The notes below the pieces were generated by a model, which did not search any database, was not told where the DNA came from, and saw only the letters and a list, made by a program, of their open reading frames with translations. Made by a program: the position numbers and the translations under genes. DNA of 64,000 bases from Akkermansia muciniphila (lineage in GTDB: Bacteria > Verrucomicrobiota > Verrucomicrobiia > Verrucomicrobiales > V1-33), in contig CALQSQ010000003.1 in NCBI GenBank assembly GCA_943333275.1, positions 30,761 through 94,760 on the forward strand. Reading direction: 5' to 3'. Below, piece by piece: positions 1-8,215 of the stretch (its first letter is position 1; every line of letters begins with the position of its first letter).

Positions 1-1094
1 TCGGCGGGATCGATCTTTTCATGTTTGAAGAGCCAGGGTTTCCGCTCGGTCAGATCCTTGATGGATGCTTCACGGGAAGTGAAGAATTTCTGACGCATGT
101 CCTCGCCGAGATATTTCCATGCGAGTGACTGTTCCATGTTCTCAGCACGGCGCAGGTCGATGCAGTCTGGAATGAACTCGATGGCATCGGTGACCAGCCT
201 GCCGCCAGCTTTCGTCTCCTCGCGGAAAGTAAGTGTATTTTTGTCGTAGGAGAGCAGATCGCGCTCGTCCACGAGCAGCAGGAGGGGTTCGCCCACGATT
301 TCGACGGTGATGGATGGTTCGGCCTTGACCAGCAGGCCCTGTTTGTTCTTGACCTGAATTTCCGGCAGTTTGACGTCCTTCTCGCCCGCATCCATCTTGT
401 CACGGACGAATTTGTAGGAGGCTTCCTTGGCTTCGGCATAGGCCTTGTGCTGGGCTTTCAGCCATGAGGCGGTCAACTCCACTTCATCACCTTCCGGGGT
501 CCTCACCTTGACGGGAGGACCACCATGCACTGGGTGATAGAGGTGGTTGCCTTCAGCGGTGCTGTGGGGATCAAATGCGGGATTTTTCTCGGCGCGAAAA
601 TCAAGGACGCGCAGGTCGGCGCTGCGATTGGTGAGAGAGAAAGTAAGGGCCTTGACCTCGCCGAAGACGATTTTGTCGCCCTGGGCATGATGGCCAAGGT
701 GGCCTTCAAGAATGGACCCATCCTTCAGGGTGACCCCATAGTGCTTGAATTTGCCGGCGTATTCATAGCTCTTCAGGCCCATGAAGATCATCGCGCAAAG
801 AATCGTGATGGACATGTACATTTTGTACCTGCCGTATTTTTTCATCTTCAGGGAAACCCAAGCCATGACCACCGTCACGGACGAGGCAATGAGCACGAAG
901 GTATTGGTGAGTCCGGGCCAGACGATCAGGTCGTGGAACGGCCATTCAAAGTCAGCTCCGACACGCAGGAAAATATACGCCGAGAACAGTCCGCCAAAAA
1001 GCATGACTTCCGAGGCGAGGAAAAGCCAGATGCCCAGTTTGGGATTGGCCAGTCCGGTATCCGGACGAGGTTTTACGGTATAGGGAATCTCCAT
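1..1094 (-). CDS. ctaE: Cytochrome c oxidase subunit III with large soluble insertion (3' end outside window)
   Basis: The frame is open from an ATG at 1094 to the window edge (364 codons, no stop). Residues 1-112 read as the start of subunit III of an aa3/caa3 oxidase: TM1 around 20-43 (GIWLFLASEVMLFGGLFSAY), TM2 around 55-82 and TM3 around 92-112, ending in the family's conserved Glu (KSYEY). Normally the next membrane helix follows directly. Here at least 250 hydrophilic residues follow (for example GVTLKDGSILEGHLG, then charged Lys/Glu-rich sequence) with no membrane segment before base 1. Subunit III binds no metal and stabilises the catalytic subunit. It is the last visible gene of the operon, 42 bp after ctaD. 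There is no clear Shine-Dalgarno. The call is firm for the N-terminus; the role of the insertion is unknown. Confidence 0.85.
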   Translation of the reverse strand, partial: MEIPYTVKPRPDTGLANPKLGIWLFLASEVMLFGGLFSAYIFLRVGADFEWPFHDLIVWPGLTNTFVLIASSVTVVMAWVSLKMKKYGRYKMYMSITILCAMIFMGLKSYEYAGKFKHYGVTLKDGSILEGHLGHHAQGDKIVFGEVKALTFSLTNRSADLRVLDFRAEKNPAFDPHSTAEGNHLYHPVHGGPPVKVRTPEGDEVELTASWLKAQHKAYAEAKEASYKFVRDKMDAGEKDVKLPEIQVKNKQGLLVKAEPSITVEIVGEPLLLLVDERDLLSYDKNTLTFREETKAGGRLVTDAIEFIPDCIDLRRAENMEQSLAWKYLGEDMRQKFFTSREASIKDLTERKPWLFKHEKIDPA

Positions 1095-1136
1095 GCGGGC
1101 GGCGAAAAGTTGATGTTGAAGGGAGGTAAGTCGGGC

Positions 1137-3035
1137 TTAGTGGGCGTGGCTGGGGGCGGCTGGGGGCTTGACGGGAAGGTCCACGGCACCGTTGGCGCGC
1201 TCGTGATCGGTGAGCGGCGCCCACTGGGGCAGGTAGTCCTCGGTGGTGCCGAGTGCAGCGTATTCGTAGGGCCCGCGGTTGGCGATGGGTTCGATGATGA
1301 AGTTTCCGTGCGGAGGGGGTGTGGGGGTGGCCCATTCCAGCGTGGTGGCGTGCCAGGGGTTGTCGTCCTTGATTTTCTTTCCGAGGAAAATGGTATAGAA
1401 GAAATTGATGACGAAGGGCAACTGCGCCGCAGCCATGATGAAGGCGGCATTGGACATGAGGCCGTTCATCCAGAGATATTCACCGGTCGTATTCGGGAAG
1501 GCGCTGCCACCATTGTACCAGCGGCGGTGGAATCCGGCCATGCCTTGAATCATCATCGGAAAGAAGATCAGGTTCATGCAGATAAGGCTGGGCCAGAAAT
1601 GCAGGTGACCGAGGATTGGATTAAGCTGTTTTCCGGTCATTTTCGGGAACCAGTGATAGATGCCTCCGAACATGGCGAAGATGGTCCCGGGGGCTACGAC
1701 GTAGTGGAAGTGGCCGATCACGTAGTAGGTGTCGTGCAGGTAAAGATCGATCATGTTGAAGGCCAGCGGCAGTCCGGTGAGACCGCCAAAGCCGAACATC
1801 GGAATAAAAGCCACCGCCCAGAGCATGGGCACGGTAAATCGAATCGATCCGCCCCAAAGGGAAATCATCAGACAAGTCAGCAGGATCACCGATGGAACGG
1901 AAATCATGACGGTGGTGAACTGGAAGAAAGTGGAAATCGACTGCCCCATGCCGGTCATGTACATGTGGTGAGCCCAGACGATGAAGCTAAGGAAACCGAG
2001 CACCAGCACCCCACCAACCATGGACTTGTAGCCCCAGAGCGGGCGGCGGGTGTTGGCGGGAATGATTTCTGCGCAGATGGCAATGCCCGGAAGAATAAGC
2101 ACATACACCTCGGGGTGGGCGAGGAACCAGAACAAATGCTGGTAGAGCAGCGGACTGCCCCCACCGGAGACGTCCATGTGGGCGCCGTTCACATAAAGTC
2201 CGGTGGGCAGATAAAAGCTGGATCCAAAAACGCGATCCGAGAGCTGGAGCAAGGCGGCCACTTCAAGCGGCGGGAAGGCCAGCAGGAGGAGGAACGCGAT
2301 GACCATCATGGCCCACGAGAAGAACGGAATGCGCATCCAGGTCATTCCCTTGGCGCGGAGATTCATGACGGTGGTGATAAAGTTCACGGCCCCGAGCAGG
2401 GACGCACTGATGTTGAACACCATGGCGATCAGCCAGATCGTCTGGCCGTGCACCCATTGATTGGGCGAATGCGCGCCAACCGTGGAGGCAAGGGGCGAAT
2501 AGTTTGTCCACCCAGACTGAGCAGCACCTTCGGGAACGAAGAAGCTTCCGAACATCAGGATACCGGATACGAGAAACAACCAGAAGCTCCACATGTTCAG
2601 CCGCGGAAAGGCCATATCAACCGCTCCGACCTGCAGCGGCATTACGAAGTTGCCAAAAGCAGCGACACCGAGCGGCACAACGCCAAAGAACACCATGATG
2701 GTTCCGTGCATGGCTCCGAACATGTTGTAGAGCTCGCCCGCCATGACCCCATCCGGAGCCCAATGCTCCATGAATCCGGGACCAAACATCCCCAGTAGCG
2801 TGCGAATCCAGACCGGCATAATTTCGCCCGGATGCGCGATGCTCCAGCGCATGGCAAGCATGAGGATGAAGCCGATGGCGAGAAACACGAGTCCGAAAAA
2901 TCCATACTGTGCACCGATGACCTTGTGGTCCGTGCTGAACACATACTTCCTCCAGAACGAGAGTTCGTGGTGGTGATCGTCATGACCGTGGTCATGGGAG
3001 TGATCGGAATGGTCTGCGTGGGCGGCGGAACTCAT
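1137..3035 (-). CDS. ctaD: aa3-type cytochrome c oxidase subunit I lacking the K-pathway lysine
   Basis: Catalytic subunit of a heme-copper oxygen reductase (632 aa, about 12 TM helices). The N-terminus is His/Asp-rich (residues 6-23). Visible ligands: heme a His110 (MHGTIMVFF), CuB/Tyr centre H307-P-E309-V-Y311, CuB pair H356-H357 (WAHHMYMTGM), and heme a3/heme a His442 and His444 (HDTYYVIGHFHYV). The D-pathway aspartate is kept (GAVDMAFPR), as is the propionate Arg pair (HRRWY). The stretch that reads VPTGIK in typical A1 enzymes reads VPSVIL here, so Leu385 replaces the K-pathway lysine. The usual XGHPEVY glycine is Ala306. The gene follows a cytochrome c gene by 45 bp and precedes ctaE. 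No CuA subunit II gene is seen upstream. The identification is firm; the proton-pathway reading rests on a remembered alignment. Confidence 0.95.
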   Translation of the reverse strand: MSSAAHADHSDHSHDHGHDDHHHELSFWRKYVFSTDHKVIGAQYGFFGLVFLAIGFILMLAMRWSIAHPGEIMPVWIRTLLGMFGPGFMEHWAPDGVMAGELYNMFGAMHGTIMVFFGVVPLGVAAFGNFVMPLQVGAVDMAFPRLNMWSFWLFLVSGILMFGSFFVPEGAAQSGWTNYSPLASTVGAHSPNQWVHGQTIWLIAMVFNISASLLGAVNFITTVMNLRAKGMTWMRIPFFSWAMMVIAFLLLLAFPPLEVAALLQLSDRVFGSSFYLPTGLYVNGAHMDVSGGGSPLLYQHLFWFLAHPEVYVLILPGIAICAEIIPANTRRPLWGYKSMVGGVLVLGFLSFIVWAHHMYMTGMGQSISTFFQFTTVMISVPSVILLTCLMISLWGGSIRFTVPMLWAVAFIPMFGFGGLTGLPLAFNMIDLYLHDTYYVIGHFHYVVAPGTIFAMFGGIYHWFPKMTGKQLNPILGHLHFWPSLICMNLIFFPMMIQGMAGFHRRWYNGGSAFPNTTGEYLWMNGLMSNAAFIMAAAQLPFVINFFYTIFLGKKIKDDNPWHATTLEWATPTPPPHGNFIIEPIANRGPYEYAALGTTEDYLPQWAPLTDHERANGAVDLPVKPPAAPSHAH

Positions 3036-3080
3036 GGAGGGAAGGCGGAGGTTCGTGGTTTCGACAAAAAGGCGGGGAAA

Positions 3081-3827
3081 TTAATTGGCGGCGGGAGCGG
3101 GGCTGGCGGCTGGAGCGGCTGCGGGTGTTCCGGCAGCGGGAGCGGCGGCGGCGGCGGCCTCGAAAGGTTTTTTGGTCGGTGGAAGATTTTCGCTTTCAGG
3201 GATTTTCCCCACCTCAGCAAAAGGAATTGGGCTCGGCAGTGCGGCGATGCTGGCGGCGTATTCCTTGATCTGGTCATCCATGATCAGGGAGCCGGTATTC
3301 CCCCAGCTATTCCGGATGTGAGAAAGCACTTGAGCAACCTGTTTGTCCGTGAGGGGATTGCCACCCTTGGCATTCATGACAGCGGTGCCGTAAGTGGTGC
3401 CTTTGACAGGGATGGGGCCTTGGAGACCTTTAAGGACGATGGTGGCGAGACGCTTCTCCCCGCCCGTCACCCATTCAGAGCCGGCGAGGGGAGGAAATCC
3501 AGATCCTGTATTTCCGAGACCCGTAAGTTGATGGCAACTGGCGCAGTTATTACTGAAGACGGCAGCCCCGTCCTTGAGCCATTTTTCCTTCGGGTCCATC
3601 GGCGGCCCAGCCTGGGCTCCGCCCTGCGGCCGATGGCCTTTTTGCTCGCTGAGATTGGCACCGATGAAGCTGCCGGCGATGAGGAGGACGACGGCTGAGA
3701 GGATCAGTGGGAGATTGGTCAGCGGCGCTTCCTGCACGGTGGCGTCGGCGTGTTCACGGGCGGCGGCGTGGGCCCTGGCCACGTTCATGGTGGGCTGGTA
3801 GTCGATGTTCTCGGAAGATGGGCTCAT
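3081..3827 (-). CDS. Membrane-anchored monoheme cytochrome c
   Basis: 248 aa. Residues about 36-57 form one TM anchor (PLTNLPLILSAVVLLIAGSF). A class I cytochrome c domain follows with heme site C95-ASC-H99 and a probable Met ligand in YGTAVMNAK. The tail from about residue 210 is a low-complexity Ala/Pro linker (PAAGTPAAAPAAS). Size and order resemble the CcoP/FixP or caa3-type electron-donating cytochromes, but only one heme site is visible, where CcoP has two. It lies 18 bp after the CcoO-like gene and 45 bp before ctaD. It probably passes electrons to the oxidase at the periplasmic face, which would matter if the complex lacks a CuA subunit. The heme protein call is firm; the exact partner is inferred. 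Confidence 0.9.
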   Translation of the reverse strand: MSPSSENIDYQPTMNVARAHAAAREHADATVQEAPLTNLPLILSAVVLLIAGSFIGANLSEQKGHRPQGGAQAGPPMDPKEKWLKDGAAVFSNNCASCHQLTGLGNTGSGFPPLAGSEWVTGGEKRLATIVLKGLQGPIPVKGTTYGTAVMNAKGGNPLTDKQVAQVLSHIRNSWGNTGSLIMDDQIKEYAASIAALPSPIPFAEVGKIPESENLPPTKKPFEAAAAAAPAAGTPAAAPAASPAPAAN

Positions 3828-3845
3828 GGCTCGTGGGAGGGAGGA

Positions 3846-4592
3846 TTACTTGGCGGCGGCCTTTTTCTCGGCGACGGTTTTTCCGCTGATGGAAATGGGC
3901 AGGGGGAGGTCACGTTTCAGCCCGAGGATGTATTCCGCCAGGGCCTTGGCGTCACTACTAGGAACGATTTGCTGGCCTGCCGGGATGCTGAGTTTGGCAG
4001 GAACTGGAAGGGCATCACCACGCGGCGTGGACTCGATGGCAACGGAATCGTAGAGGCTGGAGAAATTAGGGTGATTGGACCAGGGCTTCACCGCACGGGG
4101 GGCGTAGAGCATCAAATGCAGGTCGGAGGCGGATTTGATTCGATAACCGGCATTGGCGAGGTCAGGTCCCAGGCGGCGCTGACCGATCATGGCGAAATCT
4201 TCTCCGAGATAATCCCACGCCGTGGAAGGGCGCGTTTCCGGCATCCCGAGGGCGGTCTGCTCCCCACCCCAGCCTTTTTTGAAAGGATCCACGCCAATGA
4301 AACTTGGCCGGATGATCTGCGTGTGGCATTGGGCGCAGCCCATTTGCTGATAAACAAGTTGTCCGCGCTTCTTGGAACCGGCGGTGGCGGCCGGGAAGAC
4401 CACCCCTTTGAGTTCCGGCTTGTCATAGAACACCGTGTCCACTTCGTCACCGAGATCGGGATGGGTTTCCGCCGAGGTGTAGGGGATTGGCTGCCGGTTG
4501 CGTTCGTCAGCATAGGGCTTCAGCACGAGGCAGAGGGCCGGCAGCCCGAAACAGGCGGCCAGGGCGAGGATGAATTTGGGAAGACTTTCCAT
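3846..4592 (-). CDS. CcoO-like (cbb3 subunit II family) cytochrome c with His in place of Met ligand
   Basis: 248 aa with an N-terminal TM anchor (residues 4-25). Heme site C86-AQC-H90 sits in the CcoO signature GCAQCHTQIIRP, followed by the family landmark RRLGPDLANAG (139-149). In CcoO proteins the sixth heme ligand comes from an S-x-M-P motif. Here that segment is KPWSNHPNFSSLY, with His174 at the Met position, so the heme may be bis-His and of lower potential. The gene is 24 bp after the CcoN-like gene and 18 bp before the membrane cytochrome c, so the three are surely co-transcribed. Family assignment is good. Because its CcoN partner has no cofactor ligands, the protein probably works as an electron-transfer module rather than in a normal cbb3 oxidase. 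Confidence 0.85.
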   Translation of the reverse strand: MESLPKFILALAACFGLPALCLVLKPYADERNRQPIPYTSAETHPDLGDEVDTVFYDKPELKGVVFPAATAGSKKRGQLVYQQMGCAQCHTQIIRPSFIGVDPFKKGWGGEQTALGMPETRPSTAWDYLGEDFAMIGQRRLGPDLANAGYRIKSASDLHLMLYAPRAVKPWSNHPNFSSLYDSVAIESTPRGDALPVPAKLSIPAGQQIVPSSDAKALAEYILGLKRDLPLPISISGKTVAEKKAAAK

Positions 4593-4616
4593 GGAAGAAC
4601 GAGAAATTGTTGAGAA

Positions 4617-6110
4617 TTAAGCCGTTTCCGCACCCTCGGTGGTGATGATGATTTCCGCCTCATCCGTGGGAACTTTGTGAATGAGGGTGGCGCTACCCGC
4701 CTTGCGACCGCGGTTCATGACCATCAGCATCAGGTGCGCGAAGAAGGAAAGGTTCGCCAGCAGGATCAGGAACCATGCCACCGCTGTGCCGGTTCGGAAA
4801 CCACGGCTGAAACTCAACGTGGCCTCAAATCCGCGATCCCAGGCATCGACCGAGGAACCATACCAGATCCCGCCCGCCACCAGCATCACGCCAAGGGCGA
4901 TGCTCCCATAAGCCGAGAACCAGAAGTGGAAGCGAATCCGTTTGCCACTGATCCATTCACAGCCGGTGACCCGGGGAACGATGAAGTAAATGGCCCCGAA
5001 CATCACCATGCTGAAGAACATGTACATCACGAACATCTGCGCCCCGTCTCCCGCGAAGGAAAATTGCGCATAACGGGCGATGCTCGCCAGGCTGAGGAAG
5101 GCCATCACCAGCGAAGCAGCAGTGTAGCCGATGGCACCGAAAAAGGTAAACCGCAAAGTCGGGCTGAATTGCAACAGACCGTGACTGCCCTGCGCCGTTT
5201 TGTAGTGATTCAGACCAACCATGATCACGGGGATGAGCAGAAGGATTTGCGCACCGCCCGCCACCGCCGGCATCCATTTCGGAAGCGGACCACCCAGCAG
5301 TTCCTGCATGCCCGTCCACCCACCGAGCGCCATCAGCGTCCAGAAGGCCATTTTTGACAGATGGTAGCTGAAAATGGGCTGACCGGTGATTTTCGGGATG
5401 ATGAAATAGGCCGTACCCAAGCCAACCGGAACGAACCAGAGAAACATCAGGTTGCTCGCATACCAGGAGGCAATCGCAGGTCCCATGATCCCCGCGCCTT
5501 TCATCGTGAACAGCAGGACATTGGCGATCAGATACATCCAAGGGAAGGTGAAACAAGCCGCCAGGATATACCACTGGCTGATGAACGCAGCATCCTTGCG
5601 GCGCGCCTGAAACATCACGATCAGCCAAATGGTGATCAGCAGGTAGGAAACGAGCAGAATCGGCCAGACGATCGGCGGCATTTCCAGCCATTTCGCCGCC
5701 GTGCCAAACCCACCCAGAATTCCCACAACCCCCACGGCCACTCCGAGATTCCAAAAATGCCCGGCCACCACCACGGTCAGCGGGTTTTTCAATTCCGTCC
5801 GGCACAACCGCGCCATGATCCATACCATCACGCCGAATCCCGCCTGCATCGCCCAGCCATAGACCAGTGCATTGATGAACGCTGGCTGCGTGCGACCGTA
5901 ATTCGCCCATTCCCAGTCCAGGAAATCCGGCGCAAAAAGCTTGATCGAAGACACCATCCCCAGCACCGTGGCAATCACCAGCCAGATCGCGGCACTGGTA
6001 AAGAAAAACAACACCGGCACCCGGGTGGTCTTGTCGATCGCGACCCGCTGGAGAACGTCCTCGGAGGTGCTCAGATTGGGCCGCGTAGGCATGGTGGCTT
6101 CATGACTCAT
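4617..6110 (-). CDS. CcoN-like membrane protein lacking all heme/CuB ligands
   Basis: 497 aa from the ATG at 6110; an upstream extension to 6311 is not membrane-protein-like and was not used. About 12 TM helices, with the overall pattern of cbb3 oxidase subunit I. The ligand positions are replaced. RPLHTNA becomes QPAFINA (Phe78 for the low-spin heme His), WYGHN becomes WYASN (Ser219 for a CuB His), and WAGPHHLHYTALPDW becomes WTGMQELLGGPLPKW (Gln269-Glu270 for the CuB His pair). The segment matching GHVH reads SFAGDGAQ with no His nearby. It therefore cannot reduce oxygen the usual way. As first gene of the operon with CcoO-like, cytochrome c, ctaD and ctaE genes, it may be a membrane scaffold or quinone/cytochrome docking subunit. 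That role is inference; the loss of ligands is read directly. Confidence 0.85.
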   Translation of the reverse strand: MSHEATMPTRPNLSTSEDVLQRVAIDKTTRVPVLFFFTSAAIWLVIATVLGMVSSIKLFAPDFLDWEWANYGRTQPAFINALVYGWAMQAGFGVMVWIMARLCRTELKNPLTVVVAGHFWNLGVAVGVVGILGGFGTAAKWLEMPPIVWPILLVSYLLITIWLIVMFQARRKDAAFISQWYILAACFTFPWMYLIANVLLFTMKGAGIMGPAIASWYASNLMFLWFVPVGLGTAYFIIPKITGQPIFSYHLSKMAFWTLMALGGWTGMQELLGGPLPKWMPAVAGGAQILLLIPVIMVGLNHYKTAQGSHGLLQFSPTLRFTFFGAIGYTAASLVMAFLSLASIARYAQFSFAGDGAQMFVMYMFFSMVMFGAIYFIVPRVTGCEWISGKRIRFHFWFSAYGSIALGVMLVAGGIWYGSSVDAWDRGFEATLSFSRGFRTGTAVAWFLILLANLSFFAHLMLMVMNRGRKAGSATLIHKVPTDEAEIIITTEGAETA

Positions 6111-6667
6111 GATAAATCTGGGGATGACAAAGTGGCTTTGGAAATGGGCAAATGACAAAAGGGACTGGCGGCCAGAAGCCACCATCCCACCCCTTTCATA
6201 GGTGCTTGTGAAAAATTTCACAAGCGGAAATCTTAAAAAGTTCAGCCGCTTCCTGACGACCTGCCCCACCCCGGGATTGCTTCCACTTGGATGGCGAAGT
6301 GCGGGTTCCAAAAAGCACCCCTTTCAACTGCCAATTCTTAGAACCTACGAGCCCCGACTTGCCCGGCTCCGGCCTTGAAAAATGCCGCCATCCGCAGTCG
6401 AAAGCAACCGGCGCGCATCATCGAATAGCAATGATGATGCGTGGTAAATCCCTGGAAGCGCGTTGAATGAGAATGGCAGTATCAACAATATTTGTCAAAA
6501 ATCCTTTGGTCAGTTTTCGCAGCTTGTCCCAACTCTTGAATGCGAATGCCCTTTCTGTCAGGATTCTCTTTCTGAGCCCTCTTCCTCCCTCCCTTAAACC
6601 GGAACTCCTGACCAGAGCCTTTTAGAAATTTAATCTTGATTTAATTGATAAAATAACTTTTTTGGGA

Positions 6668-6702
6668 GGATTTGGTCGGATTCACTTGGATTTGGTCGGA
6701 TT
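6668..6702. repeat. Two-copy 15-bp direct repeat
   Basis: GGATTTGGTCGGATT is repeated exactly, with a 20-bp period, inside the AT-rich gene-free stretch. Function unknown; two copies alone could be chance duplication. Confidence 0.5.
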
Positions 6703-7185
6703 TCCGGATTTTCACCAGACCCTCCAAGGGCTCGGCTTCGCATCCCGCCAACTCATCCAACTCCTTGCAAAAAGACTTCAGAAGAGGGTGGCTAGCCTCC
6801 TCTGCTTTCAACTTTTGGCAGGTCTACCTTCCACCAACTCCTTGATTTTGGCAAGGGTTCAGTATTTGGAACGGGACTCCAAAAAGTTCCAGCAAGCAGG
6901 CAGGCGGATACGGGGGGAGAACTTGTCGGGAATCTTCTCTTGAGCCTTTTTGCATGATCGTACATCGGCAGCAAACTCCCAAATACTTCGTTCCATCCTG
7001 TCATATTACTTGGATTTATTGCGATTTAAAATGTCGCTTTTCGCACACCGCCCCCATTTATGCGGTTCGTGGTTTATAAAGTTTCGTTCGCCTCATATAT
7101 CTATAGATTTTTCTCCAGGAAACGCAATGCGCGTTGAGTCAACCTTGTTTTGTCAGGCAATTTGTGGTTCAATATTTTGTCTTTG

Positions 7186-7235
7186 AATTTGGAGTGCATC
7201 AAATTTGCAGTGCAGTCTTGGAATTTGTAGTGCAT
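7186..7235. repeat. Three degenerate copies of AATTTGNAGTGCA
   Basis: Copies start at 7186 (N=G), 7202 (N=C) and 7222 (N=T), spaced 16 and 20 bp apart, immediately 3' of the minus-strand gene ending at 7249. The even spacing and single variable base suggest repeated duplication or a binding-site array. No family is recognised. Confidence 0.5.
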
Positions 7236-7248
7236 TCTGTTACCCGGC

Positions 7249-8214
7249 TCACGAATGCTTTTTCCATACCAAACGCAAAACGGTAGCGGCAGTAAGCATC
7301 AATAGGAACACGATCAGCCAGCGCGTGCTTGATTGCATTCCCTCAGGCGCAGATCTTGGTCCATCCGCACCCTTGTATGCGGTTCCTTTTCGGATTGCAT
7401 CCCAATCTGGAAATGATTCGGGCAATTTTACGCCTGGCGGCAGGCTACCTAGAGGGCTGCGGGCCTCGTTTGTCACGGGTACGTACTTCGCGTCCGGGCC
7501 CCATTCGGACGGCGTCTCCATGGAGAGATGTTCGTATCCTGGTGGCGGCTGGAGTAACCCCTCGGGCCATTCCCAGTGTTTCCGCGTGGGGAGAGAGTTT
7601 ATATCAATTCCAAAGTGCAACCTGACTGGAGCATCCCAATCAAATGCTTGCATAAAACTTATCCAATAAGCAATTTCGTCGTTAGTCTGGATACGAAACC
7701 CGAATTTTATTTTGTACACACCGTTCACATAAGCATAATGCAGCCAGTCTGCTTTTACCGCCGCGAGAAATTTCTCAAGATTTTCCTCCGTGGCCATGGA
7801 ATCCCCGTTTCTTGCGAACGGGAGCCATTTCGTCATTTCTACTCTCGCTTCGTTGACAGTGAGGGGCGGGGAGAAGAATTCAGCATCGTAAATGAGAGGG
7901 GCGGGGGCGGGGGCGATGATGCTAAACTCTGCCCGTTCCATTGGGAAGGCAGGAGTCACGAGCCTACGCCGGGTTTGAACAGCAAGGCGGAGGTGTCGAA
8001 TCCCAACTTTTCTATTCCCCGATTCACGAGGCCAGCGATAAGGCTGGAGACCGCTGTCGAAAAGGTCCTTCATCGGCATTTCCTCCGTGAATTTCAAGGT
8101 GACTTCTGGCCACTGCTTGACTTGGTCAGAATATTCTTGAGCCGCTAATCTGCACGGGACAAAAGGTCCGAGTAACAGCAATATAAAAAGGAGGGGTGAA
8201 TTCTGGTTTAACAT
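7249..8214 (-). CDS. Exported protein with C-terminal membrane anchor, coupled to the giant beta-helix gene
   Basis: 321 aa using the ATG at 8214, which is chosen because it starts a clean Sec signal (MLNQNSPLLFILLLLGPF) and lies one base after the stop of the upstream giant gene. A longer ORF begins at 8289 but overlaps that gene. The mature part is soluble, with no recognised motif. A single TM helix and a basic tail close the protein (about residues 296-321, RWLIVFLLMLTAATVLRLVW). The 1-nt spacing implies translational coupling to the giant protein, so the two likely act together. If the giant protein's tail is a toxin, this would be the natural place for its immunity protein; that is only a positional argument. 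Codon and base use are AT-richer than in most neighbours. Confidence 0.75.
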   Translation of the reverse strand: MLNQNSPLLFILLLLGPFVPCRLAAQEYSDQVKQWPEVTLKFTEEMPMKDLFDSGLQPYRWPRESGNRKVGIRHLRLAVQTRRRLVTPAFPMERAEFSIIAPAPAPLIYDAEFFSPPLTVNEARVEMTKWLPFARNGDSMATEENLEKFLAAVKADWLHYAYVNGVYKIKFGFRIQTNDEIAYWISFMQAFDWDAPVRLHFGIDINSLPTRKHWEWPEGLLQPPPGYEHLSMETPSEWGPDAKYVPVTNEARSPLGSLPPGVKLPESFPDWDAIRKGTAYKGADGPRSAPEGMQSSTRWLIVFLLMLTAATVLRLVWKKHS

Positions 8215-8215
8215 A

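Larger units (their letters stand above)
6111..7248. other. Gene-free AT-rich stretch with short direct repeats
   Basis: No convincing gene lies here on either strand; the short ORFs lack domains and family resemblance. The right end should hold the promoter of the minus-strand oxidase operon near 6110-6350, but I see no clear -35/-10 pair. A 15-bp direct repeat (GGATTTGGTCGGATT) occurs at 6668-6682 and 6688-6702. A short motif AATTTGNAGTGCA occurs three times at 7186-7235, just beyond the stop of the next gene. From about 6600 rightward the DNA is visibly richer in A+T than most of the window, which continues into the next two genes. Confidence 0.6.

Noticed and set aside
525..2798. 757-codon plus-strand ORF antisense to ctaD
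   Set aside because: It is the shadow of the oxidase genes; its sequence is low in hydrophobic order, has no domain, and spans both ctaD and ctaE on the other strand.
6636..6649. FNR/Anr-like box upstream of the oxidase operon
   Set aside because: The sequence is TTGAT-TTAA-TTGAT, a direct rather than inverted repeat, and it lies more than 500 bp from the start at 6110.
6662..6943. 93-codon plus-strand ORF in the AT-rich gap
   Set aside because: No family, no signal, and the reading frame overlaps a direct repeat; equal-sized frames exist on the other strand.
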